DNA from: Syntrophomonas sp. DTU018
Lineage (GTDB): Bacteria > Bacillota > Syntrophomonadia > Syntrophomonadales > Syntrophomonadaceae
DNA: 62,109 nt
Assembly: GCA_001513155.1 (NCBI GenBank)
Contig: LFSR01000055.1
Span: forward strand, 1-62,109
Direction of reading: 5' to 3'
Position 1 is the first letter of the stretch. Each line of letters starts with the position of its first letter. The position numbers and the translations under genes were made by a program. The notes beneath the pieces were generated by a model. That model saw only the letters and a list, made by a program, of their open reading frames with translations. It searched no databases and was not told the origin of the DNA. Of the stretch, positions 41,400-51,206 are shown one piece after another.

Positions 41400-44252
41400 A
41401 TGATAAAAAACCAGATTATTGTTAAAGGTGCCCGGGAGCACAATCTGAAGAATATAGATGTGGTCATACCCCGTGACCGGCTGGTGGTGTTTACGGGAGT
41501 CTCCGGCTCCGGTAAATCCAGTTTGGCTTTTGACACCATCTACAGTGAGGGACAGCGCCGCTATGTGGAGTCCCTGTCTACTTATGCCCGCCAGTTTTTG
41601 GGGCAGATGGACAAACCGGATGTAGACTATATCGAGGGGCTGTCGCCCTCTATTTCCATAGACCAGAAATCCACTTCCAATAATCCCCGCTCTACTGTGG
41701 GAACCGTGACGGAGATCTATGACTACCTGCGCCTTCTGTTTGCCCGGGTGGGACGGCCTCACTGCCCCCATTGCCATAAACCTATACAGCGCCAGACCGT
41801 GGACCAGATTGTGGATATCCTGATGGGCCTGCCGTCTGGGAGCCGCATTAAAATACTGGCACCCATTATCAGGGGACAAAAAGGTGAGCATCGCAAAGTC
41901 CTGCAGAACCTTTTCAAAGACGGGTTTGTGCGGGTAATGGTGGACGGCTATGAGTACACCTCCGATGAGGAGATAAAGCTGGATAAGAACAAGAAACATA
42001 ATATCAGTGCGGTGGTGGACCGGCTGGTTATCAAGGAAGGTATCAACAGCCGCCTGGCGGAATCTTTGGAACTGGCTTTTGAACTCAGCGAAGGACCCAT
42101 TGTTGTGCTGTGGCTGAAAGAAGAAGGGGAGGAAGAACTGGTGTTCAGCCAGGAATTTGCCTGCCCGGACTGCGGCTTCAGTTTGCCCGAATTAAGCCCG
42201 CGCATGTTTTCCTTCAACAATCCCTATGGGGCCTGTCCGGAATGCGATGGGCTAGGCTGGAAGCGGGAAATAGATCCCAGCCTGGTTTTGGATATGGATA
42301 AGAGCCTGGAAGATGGTGCGATTATTCCCTGGTCCAACAACTTTTTCACTTACTATAATCAGATTTTGGCCGCCGCCGCCCAGCACTACCACATACCCCT
42401 GGACCGTCCTTTGAAGGAGTTAACCAAGAAACAGATTGACTTTATTCTCTACGGCAATGGCGGCGAACGGTTCGTGGTGACCTACACCAATTCCTATGGA
42501 GAGACCGGCACCTTCCGCTCTGCTTATGAAGGGGTGATCAATAATCTCAGCCGCCGTTACATGGAGACTCGCAGTGATTACTCCCGGGAAGAAATCGAAA
42601 AATACATGACCTATTCCCTTTGCCCCAAATGTGAAGGCAAGCGCCTGCGGGAAGAAATCCTGTGGGTGCTGGTAGGCGGCAAATCGATCAATGATGTTAC
42701 CGCCCTGTCGGTACGGGAAGCCATCAACTTCTTTGAGCAGCTCCAGTTAAGTGAGCGGGAGATGCTGATTGCCAGGCAGATACTTAAAGAGATCAGAGCC
42801 CGGCTGCAATTCCTGGTGGACGTGGGCCTGGATTACCTGACTCTGGACCGCAAAGCGGGAAGCCTGTCGGGAGGAGAAGCCCAGCGCATACGCCTGGCAA
42901 CCCAGGTAGGTTCCAGCCTGGTGGGAGTATTATATGTGCTGGACGAACCCAGTATCGGCCTGCATCCCCGGGACAACGAGCGCCTGCTGGCTACTCTGAA
43001 GCGGCTGCGGGACCTGGGCAATACTGTTATTGTGGTGGAACACGACGAGGAAACCATCCGCAGTGCCGACCATATAGTGGACATCGGCCCTCTGGCGGGA
43101 GTCCACGGGGGAGAAGTAGTAGCCCAGGGCACGGTGGAGGACATTGTGGCCTGTGAAAGGTCCCTGACCGGGCAATACCTGTCCGGCAAACTGGATATAG
43201 AGGTACCGGAAAAACGGCGCCCGGGCAATGGCTGCAAGCTGGTCATAAAAGGGGCCAGCCAGCATAATTTAAAAAATATTGATGTAACTATTCCTTTAGG
43301 GAAAATGGTGGTTATCACCGGAGTTTCCGGTTCCGGCAAAAGTACCCTGGTGGAGGAGATTCTTTACCCGGCTTTGATGAAAAGCTTGCATGGCGGGCGT
43401 TACCGTCCCGGCGTCCATAAGGGCATCGAGGGCTTGGAAAATATCGACAAAGTAGTGAACATTGATCAATCCCCCATCGGCCGGACACCCCGCTCCAACC
43501 CGGCTACTTACACGGGAGCCTTTGACCACATCCGGGAATTGTTCGCGGAAACCACCGAAGCCAAGATGCGGGGCTACAAGCCGGGACGTTTCAGCTTCAA
43601 TGTACGGGGAGGTCGTTGTGAAGCCTGCTCCGGCGATGGTATTATCAAAATCGAGATGCACTTTTTGCCCGATGTTTATGTGCCCTGTGAGGTGTGCAAG
43701 GGGAAACGCTACAACCGGGAAACCCTGGAAGTCAAGTACCGGGGCAAGAATATTGCCGATGTACTGGCCATGACCGTAGACGAGGCCGTGGACTTTTTTG
43801 AAAACATCCCCCGCATTCATCGCAAGCTGAAAGTGCTGCAGGATGTGGGGCTAGGATATATCCAGCTGGGGCAGCCTGCTACTACCCTGTCCGGCGGGGA
43901 AGCCCAGCGGGTAAAGCTGGCTACGGAACTGTCCCGCCGCTCCACCGGCAGGACCATGTATATACTGGATGAACCCACTACCGGGCTGCACAAGCATGAT
44001 GTCAAGCACCTGCTGGGGGTTCTCAACCGGCTGGTGGATGCGGGCAACACGGTTTTAATCATTGAGCATAATCTGGATGTAATCAAATCGGCGGATCATA
44101 TAATTGACCTGGGACCGGAAGGCGGGGAAAGAGGGGGACAGATCCTGGCCGAGGGTACCCCGGAAGAAGTGGCCCAGTGCCCCGCCTCCTATACCGGACG
44201 CTACCTGCGGCCGCTGCTGGACAGTTGCCGCCAGTTGCGCCAAGCGCAATGA
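41400..44252 (+). CDS. uvrA: Excinuclease ABC subunit A (UvrA)
   Basis: A 950-residue damage-recognition ATPase with two ABC modules. The first P-loop is [20 protein letters not shown] with a zinc finger [17 protein letters not shown]...CPEC. The first signature is [17 protein letters not shown]. The second P-loop is [19 protein letters not shown], with zinc finger [16 protein letters not shown]...CEVCKG, signature [18 protein letters not shown] and Walker [16 protein letters not shown]. It loads UvrB onto lesions. ATG 41400 (aggagag upstream) is chosen. Confidence 0.97.
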   Translation: MIKNQIIVKGAREHNLKNIDVVIPRDRLVVFTGVSGSGKSSLAFDTIYSEGQRRYVESLSTYARQFLGQMDKPDVDYIEGLSPSISIDQKSTSNNPRSTVGTVTEIYDYLRLLFARVGRPHCPHCHKPIQRQTVDQIVDILMGLPSGSRIKILAPIIRGQKGEHRKVLQNLFKDGFVRVMVDGYEYTSDEEIKLDKNKKHNISAVVDRLVIKEGINSRLAESLELAFELSEGPIVVLWLKEEGEEELVFSQEFACPDCGFSLPELSPRMFSFNNPYGACPECDGLGWKREIDPSLVLDMDKSLEDGAIIPWSNNFFTYYNQILAAAAQHYHIPLDRPLKELTKKQIDFILYGNGGERFVVTYTNSYGETGTFRSAYEGVINNLSRRYMETRSDYSREEIEKYMTYSLCPKCEGKRLREEILWVLVGGKSINDVTALSVREAINFFEQLQLSEREMLIARQILKEIRARLQFLVDVGLDYLTLDRKAGSLSGGEAQRIRLATQVGSSLVGVLYVLDEPSIGLHPRDNERLLATLKRLRDLGNTVIVVEHDEETIRSADHIVDIGPLAGVHGGEVVAQGTVEDIVACERSLTGQYLSGKLDIEVPEKRRPGNGCKLVIKGASQHNLKNIDVTIPLGKMVVITGVSGSGKSTLVEEILYPALMKSLHGGRYRPGVHKGIEGLENIDKVVNIDQSPIGRTPRSNPATYTGAFDHIRELFAETTEAKMRGYKPGRFSFNVRGGRCEACSGDGIIKIEMHFLPDVYVPCEVCKGKRYNRETLEVKYRGKNIADVLAMTVDEAVDFFENIPRIHRKLKVLQDVGLGYIQLGQPATTLSGGEAQRVKLATELSRRSTGRTMYILDEPTTGLHKHDVKHLLGVLNRLVDAGNTVLIIEHNLDVIKSADHIIDLGPEGGERGGQILAEGTPEEVAQCPASYTGRYLRPLLDSCRQLRQAQ

Positions 44253-44294
44253 GAGAGAATGGCTTAATCGTAAGGCAGGAGTATTAGTCGGAAG

Positions 44295-44502
44295 GCAGGA
44301 GTATTAGCCGGGCGAGGGACTTACGACGAGCCGTTGCAACCCACGGCGCAACTGAGGGCTGCGAAGGGGAGCGAGAAACAGGATGTTTCGAGCAGCGAGT
44401 ACTGAGTGCATGGATGCCGAATTACGAGCGGTCCCCTTCGCACTTAAAGTTTGCCGATGTTGCAGGCGAGGAGCACCGGAGCGAGGCGGCTAATACTCCT
44501 GC
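44295..44502. mobile_element. ~208-bp fold-back element, copy 2 (inverted relative to copy 1)
   Basis: The same termini and interior as 38682-38890 but in reverse orientation, with a diverged cggagcgaggcgg stretch near the right end. The left end carries a tandem partial duplication of its terminus (ggcaggagtattagtcgga at 44275-44293), suggesting a failed or nested insertion. It lies 43 bp after uvrA. Confidence 0.72.
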
Positions 44503-44601
44503 ATGGGGTATGGGGGACGATGCCAATATCGCCCCGCGTAAGGCGTTTTCACTGCAATTTTCACCTGCAATTTAGGCCACGGTGAATGATAAGTCACCAT
44601 T

Positions 44602-44865
44602 TGTGTCATTGCTGTGAAAATGGCTCCCAATTGTGTCATTGCGAGCGCGTAGCGCGTGGCAATCTCTATGGCAACTAACGGTGTGAGTTAACAGATCGCC
44701 ACGTCGCTTCGCTCCTCGCGATGACAGACTTAAGTTTTCATTTATCGTGGCCTGTGCTTCAGGTGATAATTGCGAGCGCAGCGAAGCAATCTCTAACGGC
44801 GCTGCAGGTATGTGAACAAGATCGCCACGGCACTTCGTGCCTCGCGATGACAGAGCGTAGTCATT
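44602..44865. repeat. REPIN cluster upstream of uvrC
   Basis: It includes a tgtcattgctgtgaaaatgg leader unit, the ~93 bp composite at 44634-44726, the gcctgtgcttcaggtgataa segment with its gcgagcgcagcg unit (~44738-44796), and an inverted gatcgccacggcacttcg unit ending 44851. No gene is seen between the fold-back element and uvrC. Confidence 0.82.
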
Positions 44866-44902
44866 TTCACAGTAGACTGTCTTAAACCAGGATGTGTGTT
44901 TC

Positions 44903-46711
44903 ATGAAGCATGAGGAATTGAAAGAGCGTTTGAAAAAAGTACCACTCCAGCCCGGGGTTTACCTGTATAAAGACCAGAACGGGCAGGTCATCTATGTGGG
45001 CAAGGCCAAGGCCCTGCGCAACAGGATGCGCTCTTATTTCCAGAGTACAGATAATTTGCATCCCAAAGTGCGGGCCATGATGGACCGGGTAGCTGACTTT
45101 GACTTTATAGTCACCAATACGGAAGTAGAAGCCCTGATTCTGGAAAACAACCTGATCAAGGCTTACCAGCCCCGTTACAACATAGATCTGCGGGATGACA
45201 AGACCTATCCCTATTTGAAGATAAGTACCGGTGACCCCTTCCCGCGCATATATATCACCCGGGAGAAAAAGGATAAAGTATCCCGCTATTTCGGACCATA
45301 TACCGATGTGGGATCCCTGAAGGAAACCTTGCGCCTGCTCACCACCCTGTTTCCCCTGCGCACCTGCAAAACCCTGCGCACCGGTCAGCGGCCCTGCTTG
45401 AACCGGGATTTGCAGAAATGCCTGGCTCCCTGCACCGGTGAGGTTTCCCCTGAGGATTACCAGGCGGTGGTGAATCAGGTTATCGATTTTCTGGAAGGAA
45501 ACAGCCAGGGAATACTGCAGGCCAAGGAAGCCGAGATGAAAGAAGCTGCTGCCAATCTGGATTTTGAAAAGGCTGCCCGTCTGCGGGACCAGATCTATGC
45601 TATCAAAAAGATCGGGGAAACCCAGAAAGTACACCTGGAATCTCCCTGGAACCTGGATCTGGTAGGACTCGTCATGGGGGAAAAGGAAAGCCTGGCTCTG
45701 GTTTTCAAGATTCGCAGCGGCAAGATCATTGCCAAGGATACCTTTTGGCTGGACCGGCCCACCGGCCAGGAAGAAGGGGAATTGATGAGCCAGTTCCTGC
45801 GCCGCTATTATACGGATAATGACGACATACCCCGGGAACTGGCGGTGAGTGTACAGCCGGCGGAGCAGGAACTGGTGGAAGCCTGGCTGCAGCAGATCAC
45901 CAGGCACCGGGTGAGCATCAAAGTGCCCCAGCGGGGCGACAAGCGCAACCTGATGGATATGATGATGGAGAATGCTTACCTGCTCTGGAAGGAACGGCAT
46001 GAGAAAGACGCCCGGCAGCAGGAAATCCTGGTGCACCTCAGCCGGGTCCTCCAGCTTCCTGTGGTACCGGAGAGGATAGAGTGTTACGATATTTCCCATC
46101 TGGGCGGGCAGGAGACGGTGGCTTCCATGGTGGTTTTCACCGGGGGAGAGCCGGATGGCAGTGCCTACCGCCGCTTTAAGATAAAACAGGACCAAAATGA
46201 CGATTTCGCTTCCCTGCGGGAAGCCCTGCGGCGCCGTTTTAACCAGGCCCGGGAGCAAAACCCCGCCTTTTTGCCCGAACCGGATTTAATTGTTATTGAC
46301 GGAGGCTTGGGACAAGTCAACGCCGTGCAGGGTGTTCTGGAGGAACTGGGGGTAGATATCCCCCTGATCAGTTTGGCCAAAAAAAATGAGGAGATATACA
46401 GGCCCCGGGTAAGTGAGCCCCTGGTACTTCCCCGGCGGGATGAAGGGCTGCGGCTTTTGCAGCGCTTGCGGGACGAAGCCCACCGTTTTGCGGTGGAGTA
46501 CAACCGGCAGCGCCGCACCCGGCGCATGACCGCTTCGGCTCTGGATAATATCGAAGGGATAGGACCCCAGCGCCGCCGGGCGCTGCTGAAGCATTTCGGT
46601 TCGGTTAACCGCATCCGGGAAGCGTCCCTGCAGGAACTGGCGGCTGTACCGGGCATGAACCGGACTGCAGCCCAACGCGTTTTTGCATATTTTCACGGAT
46701 CTTCATCCTAG
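44903..46711 (+). CDS. uvrC: Excinuclease ABC subunit C (UvrC)
   Basis: A 602-residue dual nuclease. The N-terminal GIY-YIG domain (PGVYLYKDQNGQVIYVGKAK, LRNRMRSYF) makes the 3' cut. A cysteine region (CKTLRTGQRPCLNRDLQKCL) and UVR domain (AANLDFEKAARLRDQI) follow. The RNase-H-like domain (IECYDISHLGGQETVASMV, DLIVIDGGLGQV) makes the 5' cut. A helix-hairpin-helix pair (DNIEGIGPQRRRALLKHFGS) ends the protein. ATG 44903 is preferred. Confidence 0.96.
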   Translation: MKHEELKERLKKVPLQPGVYLYKDQNGQVIYVGKAKALRNRMRSYFQSTDNLHPKVRAMMDRVADFDFIVTNTEVEALILENNLIKAYQPRYNIDLRDDKTYPYLKISTGDPFPRIYITREKKDKVSRYFGPYTDVGSLKETLRLLTTLFPLRTCKTLRTGQRPCLNRDLQKCLAPCTGEVSPEDYQAVVNQVIDFLEGNSQGILQAKEAEMKEAAANLDFEKAARLRDQIYAIKKIGETQKVHLESPWNLDLVGLVMGEKESLALVFKIRSGKIIAKDTFWLDRPTGQEEGELMSQFLRRYYTDNDDIPRELAVSVQPAEQELVEAWLQQITRHRVSIKVPQRGDKRNLMDMMMENAYLLWKERHEKDARQQEILVHLSRVLQLPVVPERIECYDISHLGGQETVASMVVFTGGEPDGSAYRRFKIKQDQNDDFASLREALRRRFNQAREQNPAFLPEPDLIVIDGGLGQVNAVQGVLEELGVDIPLISLAKKNEEIYRPRVSEPLVLPRRDEGLRLLQRLRDEAHRFAVEYNRQRRTRRMTASALDNIEGIGPQRRRALLKHFGSVNRIREASLQELAAVPGMNRTAAQRVFAYFHGSSS

Positions 46712-46793
46712 ACGACTATTAATGCCAGAAATATGGTAGAATAATGCCATAATTCCAGAAAACAAAGCACCAGCTGGGAAAGGGGGACACTAA

Positions 46794-47150
46794 ATGACAG
46801 GATTAATAACGCGCTGGTTACTTAACATCGCCGCTCTGATTTTAACTGCGGCACTCCTGCCAGGTTTTCAGCTGTCTGTTTGGGGAGCAGTGGTCGGATC
46901 TGTTTTCTTAGGTATTATCAACGCGGTTATTCGTCCTTTGCTCCTGGTTTTGACTCTGCCGCTGAATATCATTACCCTGGGGTTATTCACCTTTGTAATC
47001 AATGGCCTGATGTTCTGGCTCACCTCAGCTACTATTCGCGGCTTTGATATTGATGGATTTGGATGGGCTTTATTAAGTGCTGTACTGTTTAGTTTAATCA
47101 GCTTCATAATCAGCATATTTATAGATGATCAGGGATTTAGATTCCGCTGA
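46794..47150 (+). CDS. Phage-holin-4-2/DUF360-like small membrane protein
   Basis: A 118-residue protein with four hydrophobic helices covering nearly its whole length and the conserved GIINAVIRPLLLVLTLPLNI turn. This is the PF04020 family, named after holins but chromosomally widespread. Its function in bacteria is not known. gaaaggggg precedes ATG 46794. It lies 82 bp after uvrC and is probably cotranscribed with the HAD gene that follows. Confidence 0.85.
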   Translation: MTGLITRWLLNIAALILTAALLPGFQLSVWGAVVGSVFLGIINAVIRPLLLVLTLPLNIITLGLFTFVINGLMFWLTSATIRGFDIDGFGWALLSAVLFSLISFIISIFIDDQGFRFR

Positions 47151-47228
47151 TAAATGATGATATTATACAGATAACCGGCCGGGCTTTCCGCCTGGCTTAT
47201 TTTTACCCTGAGTGCGGAGGAGATAACT

Positions 47229-48038
47229 ATGGCTATAAAGCTGGTAGCTATCGATCTGGATGATACTCTGCTGGATTCCGGTCTGCAGATAGCCCCGTCC
47301 TGCCTGGAAGCCATACGCCGGGTCCAGGAACTGGGCATCAAAGTTACGCTGGCTACCGGACGCATGTATCGTTCTGCTCTGCCTTATGCCCGGCAGATAA
47401 AGGCGGATCTGCCCCTTATCACCTACCAGGGAGCCCTGGTAAAAAACTCCCTGTCGGGAGAAGTTCTCTATCACCGGCCGGTTCCCCAGGAACTAGCTCT
47501 CGAGATTATGGAATACTTCCGCCAGGCCCGGGTGCATTATCATACTTACCTGGATGATGAACTGTACCTGGAAAGCCTGACCGAAGAAGGGCGAGCCTAT
47601 GCCAATATGGCCAGGGTGGAGCCCCGTATCGTTCCCGATCTGATGGAAGCGGTGCGCCAGGCCCCGCCTCTGAAGATAATGGCCATCACAGAAAATGAAC
47701 GGGCCCTTTTGGATATGGAAGTGGAGCTAAAGTCCCGCTACAGCAAGCAGCTGAATATAACCCGCTCCAAGCCCTACTTTTTGGAGGTCATGGACCAGTC
47801 GGCCAACAAAGGCCAGGCCCTGCAGGTAGTAGCTGAGCACTTTGACATAGATCGCAAGGAGGTTCTGGCTGTGGGGGACAGCTACAATGATCTGGCCATG
47901 ATTGAATGGGCAGGAATAGGTGTGGCTATGGGCAATGCCCGGGATGTGGTCAAGGATGCCGCTGATTATGTAACCAGCAGCAATGACGAGGCGGGTGTGG
48001 CCGAGGCGCTGCACCGGTTTATACTGGATAAATATTGA
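47229..48038 (+). CDS. Cof-type HAD-IIB hydrolase
   Basis: A 269-residue sugar-phosphatase-like hydrolase. Features are motif I DLDDTLLDSGLQIAPS, motif II TLATGR, a C2-type cap in the middle, the conserved Lys in SANKGQALQVVAEHF, and motif IV VGDSYNDLAMIEWAGIGVAMGNA. Substrates in this family are small phosphorylated metabolites and cannot be predicted here. gcggaggag precedes ATG 47229. A REP cluster follows the stop. Confidence 0.9.
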   Translation: MAIKLVAIDLDDTLLDSGLQIAPSCLEAIRRVQELGIKVTLATGRMYRSALPYARQIKADLPLITYQGALVKNSLSGEVLYHRPVPQELALEIMEYFRQARVHYHTYLDDELYLESLTEEGRAYANMARVEPRIVPDLMEAVRQAPPLKIMAITENERALLDMEVELKSRYSKQLNITRSKPYFLEVMDQSANKGQALQVVAEHFDIDRKEVLAVGDSYNDLAMIEWAGIGVAMGNARDVVKDAADYVTSSNDEAGVAEALHRFILDKY

Positions 48039-48040
48039 TG

Positions 48041-48310
48041 AGGCAGAGATCGCTACGTCGCTCCGTGCCTCATAATTGACTTCTTCGACGTAGGCCATGA
48101 TGAATGAAAAAAGTCACCTTTTGTGTCATTGCTGGAAAAAAGGCTTCCCTAGTATGTCATGGCTGTGAAAATAGCTCCCAATTGTGTCATTGCGAGCGCG
48201 TAGCGCGTGGCAATCTCTATGGCAACTAACGGTGTGAGTTAACAGATCGCCACGTCGCTTCGCTCCTCGCGATGACACAAAAGGAAGCCGTTTTCACAGC
48301 AATGACACGA
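48041..48310. repeat. REPIN cluster downstream of the HAD gene
   Basis: A diverged gagatcgctacgtcgctccg unit, tgtcattgctgg and tatgtcatggctgtgaaaat segments, the ~93 bp composite at 48185-48277, and an inverted ttttcacagcaatgaca fragment. No gene is seen in 48039-48342. Confidence 0.82.
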
Positions 48311-48342
48311 TAGATGACTAAATATTATCGGGGAGTGATTAT

Positions 48343-49467
48343 ATGCCAGCCAAAGTCTACTATACTAACCTGCGTGCCGACAGCAAAGCCGGTCTGCTGG
48401 ACAAAATGGAACGCCTTTTCAAAGCGGCCGGACTGAACAAGGTAATCGATAAAGGAGACCTGGTAGCGATCAAGCTGCATTTTGGCGAACTGGGAAATCT
48501 GGCTTACATACGTCCTCCTTACCTGCGCCGTTTGGTGCAGATTATAAAGAAGCTGGGAGGGAAACCCTTTTTGACAGATGCCAATACCCTGTACGTGGGC
48601 AGCCGCTCCAATGCAGTGGACCATCTGGAGACGGCCATAGCAAATGGCTTCGACTATGCGGTGGTAGGGGCACCCCTGATTATTGCCGATGGTTTGACCG
48701 GCAAGGATTATGTGAAAGTGCCCATCAACGGGGAGCATTTTAATGAGGTTAATATCGGCAGTGCTGCCTATCATGCCGACGCTATGATCGTTATGACCCA
48801 TTTCAAGGGGCATGAGTTAACGGGCTTTGGCGGTGCCATTAAAAATGTAGGCATGGGGCTCGGCTCCCGCAGCGGAAAGCAGCAGATGCACTCTGATGTA
48901 CTCCCCCGGGTTCGCCAGGAAAACTGTACTGGCTGCAGCAAGTGTATGCGCTGGTGCCCGGCAGAAGCCATTGTCATGATTGAATGGGAAGGCAATAAAG
49001 CCGGGCGTCTTTCCTCGATTGTAGAAGAAAAATGCTGGGGATGCGGGGAATGTATTGTTACCTGTAACTTCGGAGCTATGAAGCCTAACTGGCGTACTAC
49101 TCCCCAGGCGGCTCAGGAGAAAGTAGCCGAATATGCCCTGGGGGCCGTAAAGGGTAAAGAGGGGAAAGTAGGGTACATCAACTTTGTTATGAATATCAGT
49201 CCGGACTGCGACTGTACTCATTTTAATGACCTGCCTATTGTGGCTGATATCGGTATCCTGGCTTCCACTGACCCGGTGGCCCTGGACAAAGCCTGTGTAG
49301 ACCTGGTCAACAGCCGGCCGGCGCAAATGGGTTCGGTCATAGAAGGGCTAGCTGCAGGGCAAGATAAATTCAAGGCGGTCCATCCCAATATTGACTGGAA
49401 ATATCAGCTTATCCATGCCCAGAAGATTGGCCTGGGGACTATGGAGTATGAACTGAAGGAAGTATAA
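48343..49467 (+). CDS. DUF362 protein with two 4Fe-4S ferredoxin motifs
   Basis: A 374-residue protein. The N-terminal and C-terminal parts form the DUF362 domain (VAIKLHFGELGNLAYIRP, HFKGHELTGFGGAIKNVGMG, ASTDPVALDKACVDLV). In the middle are two ferredoxin clusters, ENCTGCSKCMRWCPAEA and EKCWGCGECIVTCNFGA. It is common in anaerobes; a redox role is likely but no reaction is established. gggga precedes ATG 48343. It forms a pair with the isomerase gene 21 bp downstream. Confidence 0.9.
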   Translation: MPAKVYYTNLRADSKAGLLDKMERLFKAAGLNKVIDKGDLVAIKLHFGELGNLAYIRPPYLRRLVQIIKKLGGKPFLTDANTLYVGSRSNAVDHLETAIANGFDYAVVGAPLIIADGLTGKDYVKVPINGEHFNEVNIGSAAYHADAMIVMTHFKGHELTGFGGAIKNVGMGLGSRSGKQQMHSDVLPRVRQENCTGCSKCMRWCPAEAIVMIEWEGNKAGRLSSIVEEKCWGCGECIVTCNFGAMKPNWRTTPQAAQEKVAEYALGAVKGKEGKVGYINFVMNISPDCDCTHFNDLPIVADIGILASTDPVALDKACVDLVNSRPAQMGSVIEGLAAGQDKFKAVHPNIDWKYQLIHAQKIGLGTMEYELKEV

Positions 49468-49488
49468 AAAAGAGCAGGGGGAATGGAA

Positions 49489-50520
49489 GTGACCACACTC
49501 ACCGCGGAACACATGATGGAATTTTTGTATGGACTACCTGATCAGTTTGCTGACAGCCTGGATATGACTTTTGACTTTGCCGGTGAATACCGGAAACCTT
49601 TTCAGAATATAGTCATATCCGGTTTGGGGGGATCGGCCATCGGCGGGGATATAGTGCGTACCCTGGCAGCCGGCCGGGCACCTCTGCCGGTGGTGGTAAA
49701 CCGGGATTATAATCTGCCGGCTTTTGTAAACCAGAATACTCTTTTTGTGGCAGTGAGCTATTCCGGCAACACGGAAGAAACCTTAAGTGCTTACCAGCAG
49801 GCCCGGGAAAAAAGGGCGGCTGTTGTATGCTTAACCAGCGGGGGAAAACTGGCACAGATGGCAGCCAGTGACGGATACCCGGTTATCAAGGTGCCGGGAA
49901 ATCTGGTTCCCCGGGCTGCTACCGGCTACCTGTTTGCACCTTTGGCCTTATTCCTGGAAGAAATAGGATTGCTGGACAATGTGCGGGGGGAAATTGAAGA
50001 GACTGTTCAGGTATTAAAAGAGCAGCGGGAAATATTAAATCCCCAGGTTAACCTGCCGGATAATCCCGCCCGGCAGCTGGCACAGAAATTAAAAGACTCT
50101 ATTCCGGTTATATGGGGTTCCTCCGGCCTTACCGAAGCGGCAGCTTTGCGCTGGAAAGCCCAGATCAATGAAAACGCCAAAAGTCCAGCCTATTACAACC
50201 TTTTTCCGGAATTAAACCATAATGAAATTGTAGGCTTCGAAGTACCGGCCCAACTCCTGGCTCACATGGCGGTAGTCATATTACGGGATCAGGGAGACCA
50301 CCCCCAGGTGCAAAAACGTATGGCCATAACCCGGCAGATTATTGAAAGCCGGGTGAAAGAAGTAGTAGAGGTATCCAGCCAGGGACAATCCTTCCTGGCC
50401 CGTTTTTACAGCCTGGTATACCTGGGGGATTACACCAGCGTTTACCTGGCCCATGAATACGGCATCAACCCCACTCCGGTGCAGGTGATTGATTACCTGA
50501 AAGCAGAATTGGCTAAATAG
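49489..50520 (+). CDS. Bifunctional phosphoglucose/phosphomannose isomerase
   Basis: A 343-residue SIS-domain isomerase. The first SIS domain contains SGLGGSAIGGDIVRTL and VAVSYSGNTEETLSAY (sugar-phosphate loop). The C-terminal half has the family-specific AALRWKAQINENAKSPAY and LNHNEIVGFE with the catalytic Glu/His. It is the archaeal/clostridial type that interconverts glucose-6-P, mannose-6-P and fructose-6-P. agggggaatg jams the ATG at 49483 against the ribosome site, so GTG 49489 (7-base spacing) is preferred. It could feed mannose-6-P to glycan synthesis. Confidence 0.88.
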   Translation: MTTLTAEHMMEFLYGLPDQFADSLDMTFDFAGEYRKPFQNIVISGLGGSAIGGDIVRTLAAGRAPLPVVVNRDYNLPAFVNQNTLFVAVSYSGNTEETLSAYQQAREKRAAVVCLTSGGKLAQMAASDGYPVIKVPGNLVPRAATGYLFAPLALFLEEIGLLDNVRGEIEETVQVLKEQREILNPQVNLPDNPARQLAQKLKDSIPVIWGSSGLTEAAALRWKAQINENAKSPAYYNLFPELNHNEIVGFEVPAQLLAHMAVVILRDQGDHPQVQKRMAITRQIIESRVKEVVEVSSQGQSFLARFYSLVYLGDYTSVYLAHEYGINPTPVQVIDYLKAELAK

Positions 50521-50567
50521 GCCAACGGGCTGCCAAAAAGACACTCGGCACAAGTGCCAGCCGGGAA

Positions 50568-50777
50568 GCTGGAGTATTAGCCGGCTCGCTCCGGTACTCC
50601 TCGCCTGCAACCCATCGGCAAACTTTAAGTGCGAAGGGGACCGCTCGTAATTCGGCATCCCTGCACTCAGTACTCGCTGCTCGAAACATCCTGTTTCTCG
50701 CTCCCCTTCGCAGCCCTCAGTTTCGCCGTGGGTTGCAACGGCTCGTCGTAAATCGCTCGCCTGGCTAATACTCCTGC
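50568..50777. mobile_element. ~210-bp fold-back element, copy 3
   Basis: Same orientation as copy 1. One change in the left terminus (gctggagtattagccggc) and one in the right (cctggctaatactcctgc). The interior is nearly identical (gcatccctgcactcagtact etc.). It starts 48 bp after the isomerase stop. Confidence 0.72.
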
Positions 50778-50807
50778 GGCGCAGGCCACGGAGAAAGAAA
50801 AGACACC

Positions 50808-51105
50808 TTTGGTGTCATTGCTGTGAAAACAGCTTCCCTAGTATGTCATGGTTGTGAAAATAGCTCCCAATTGTGTCATTGCGAGCGCGTAGCGCGTGGC
50901 AATCTCTACGGCAACTAACGGTGTGAGTTAACAGATCGCCACGTCGCTTCGCTCCTCGCGATGACAGACTTAAGGTTTCGTTTATCGTGGCCTGTTATTC
51001 AGGTGATAATTGCGAACACAGCGAAGCAATCTCAAATGTTGACTGCTGGTATGTGAATGAGATCGCCACGTCGCTGCGCTCCTCGCGATGACACAGCGAA
51101 AGCTA
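50808..51105. repeat. REPIN cluster upstream of the PHP gene
   Basis: A tgtcattgctgtgaaaacag unit, tatgtcatggttgtgaaaat, the composite at 50874-50966, the gcctgttattcaggtgataa segment with a gcgaacacagcg unit (~50976-51033), and an inverted gagatcgccacgtcgctgcg unit ending ~51093. No other gene is seen in 50521-51206. Confidence 0.82.
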
Positions 51106-51206
51106 TTTTCGCAGCTAATGAAGATTTGTAATGCCTATCTGAGTTGTCTAGCTTTCGCCCCTTCTGGACATCCTAGGTAAAAACCGCTTTTACAGGGGGC
51201 TTGGTG

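Noticed and set aside
41068-41403. 111-residue + strand frame before uvrA
   Set aside because: It crosses several REP units and encodes repeat-derived peptide; UvrA has its own start with ribosome site at 41400.
44882-46258. 458-residue frame on the minus strand
   Set aside because: It is antisense to uvrC and has no recognisable motif; the + strand frame encodes all UvrC domains.
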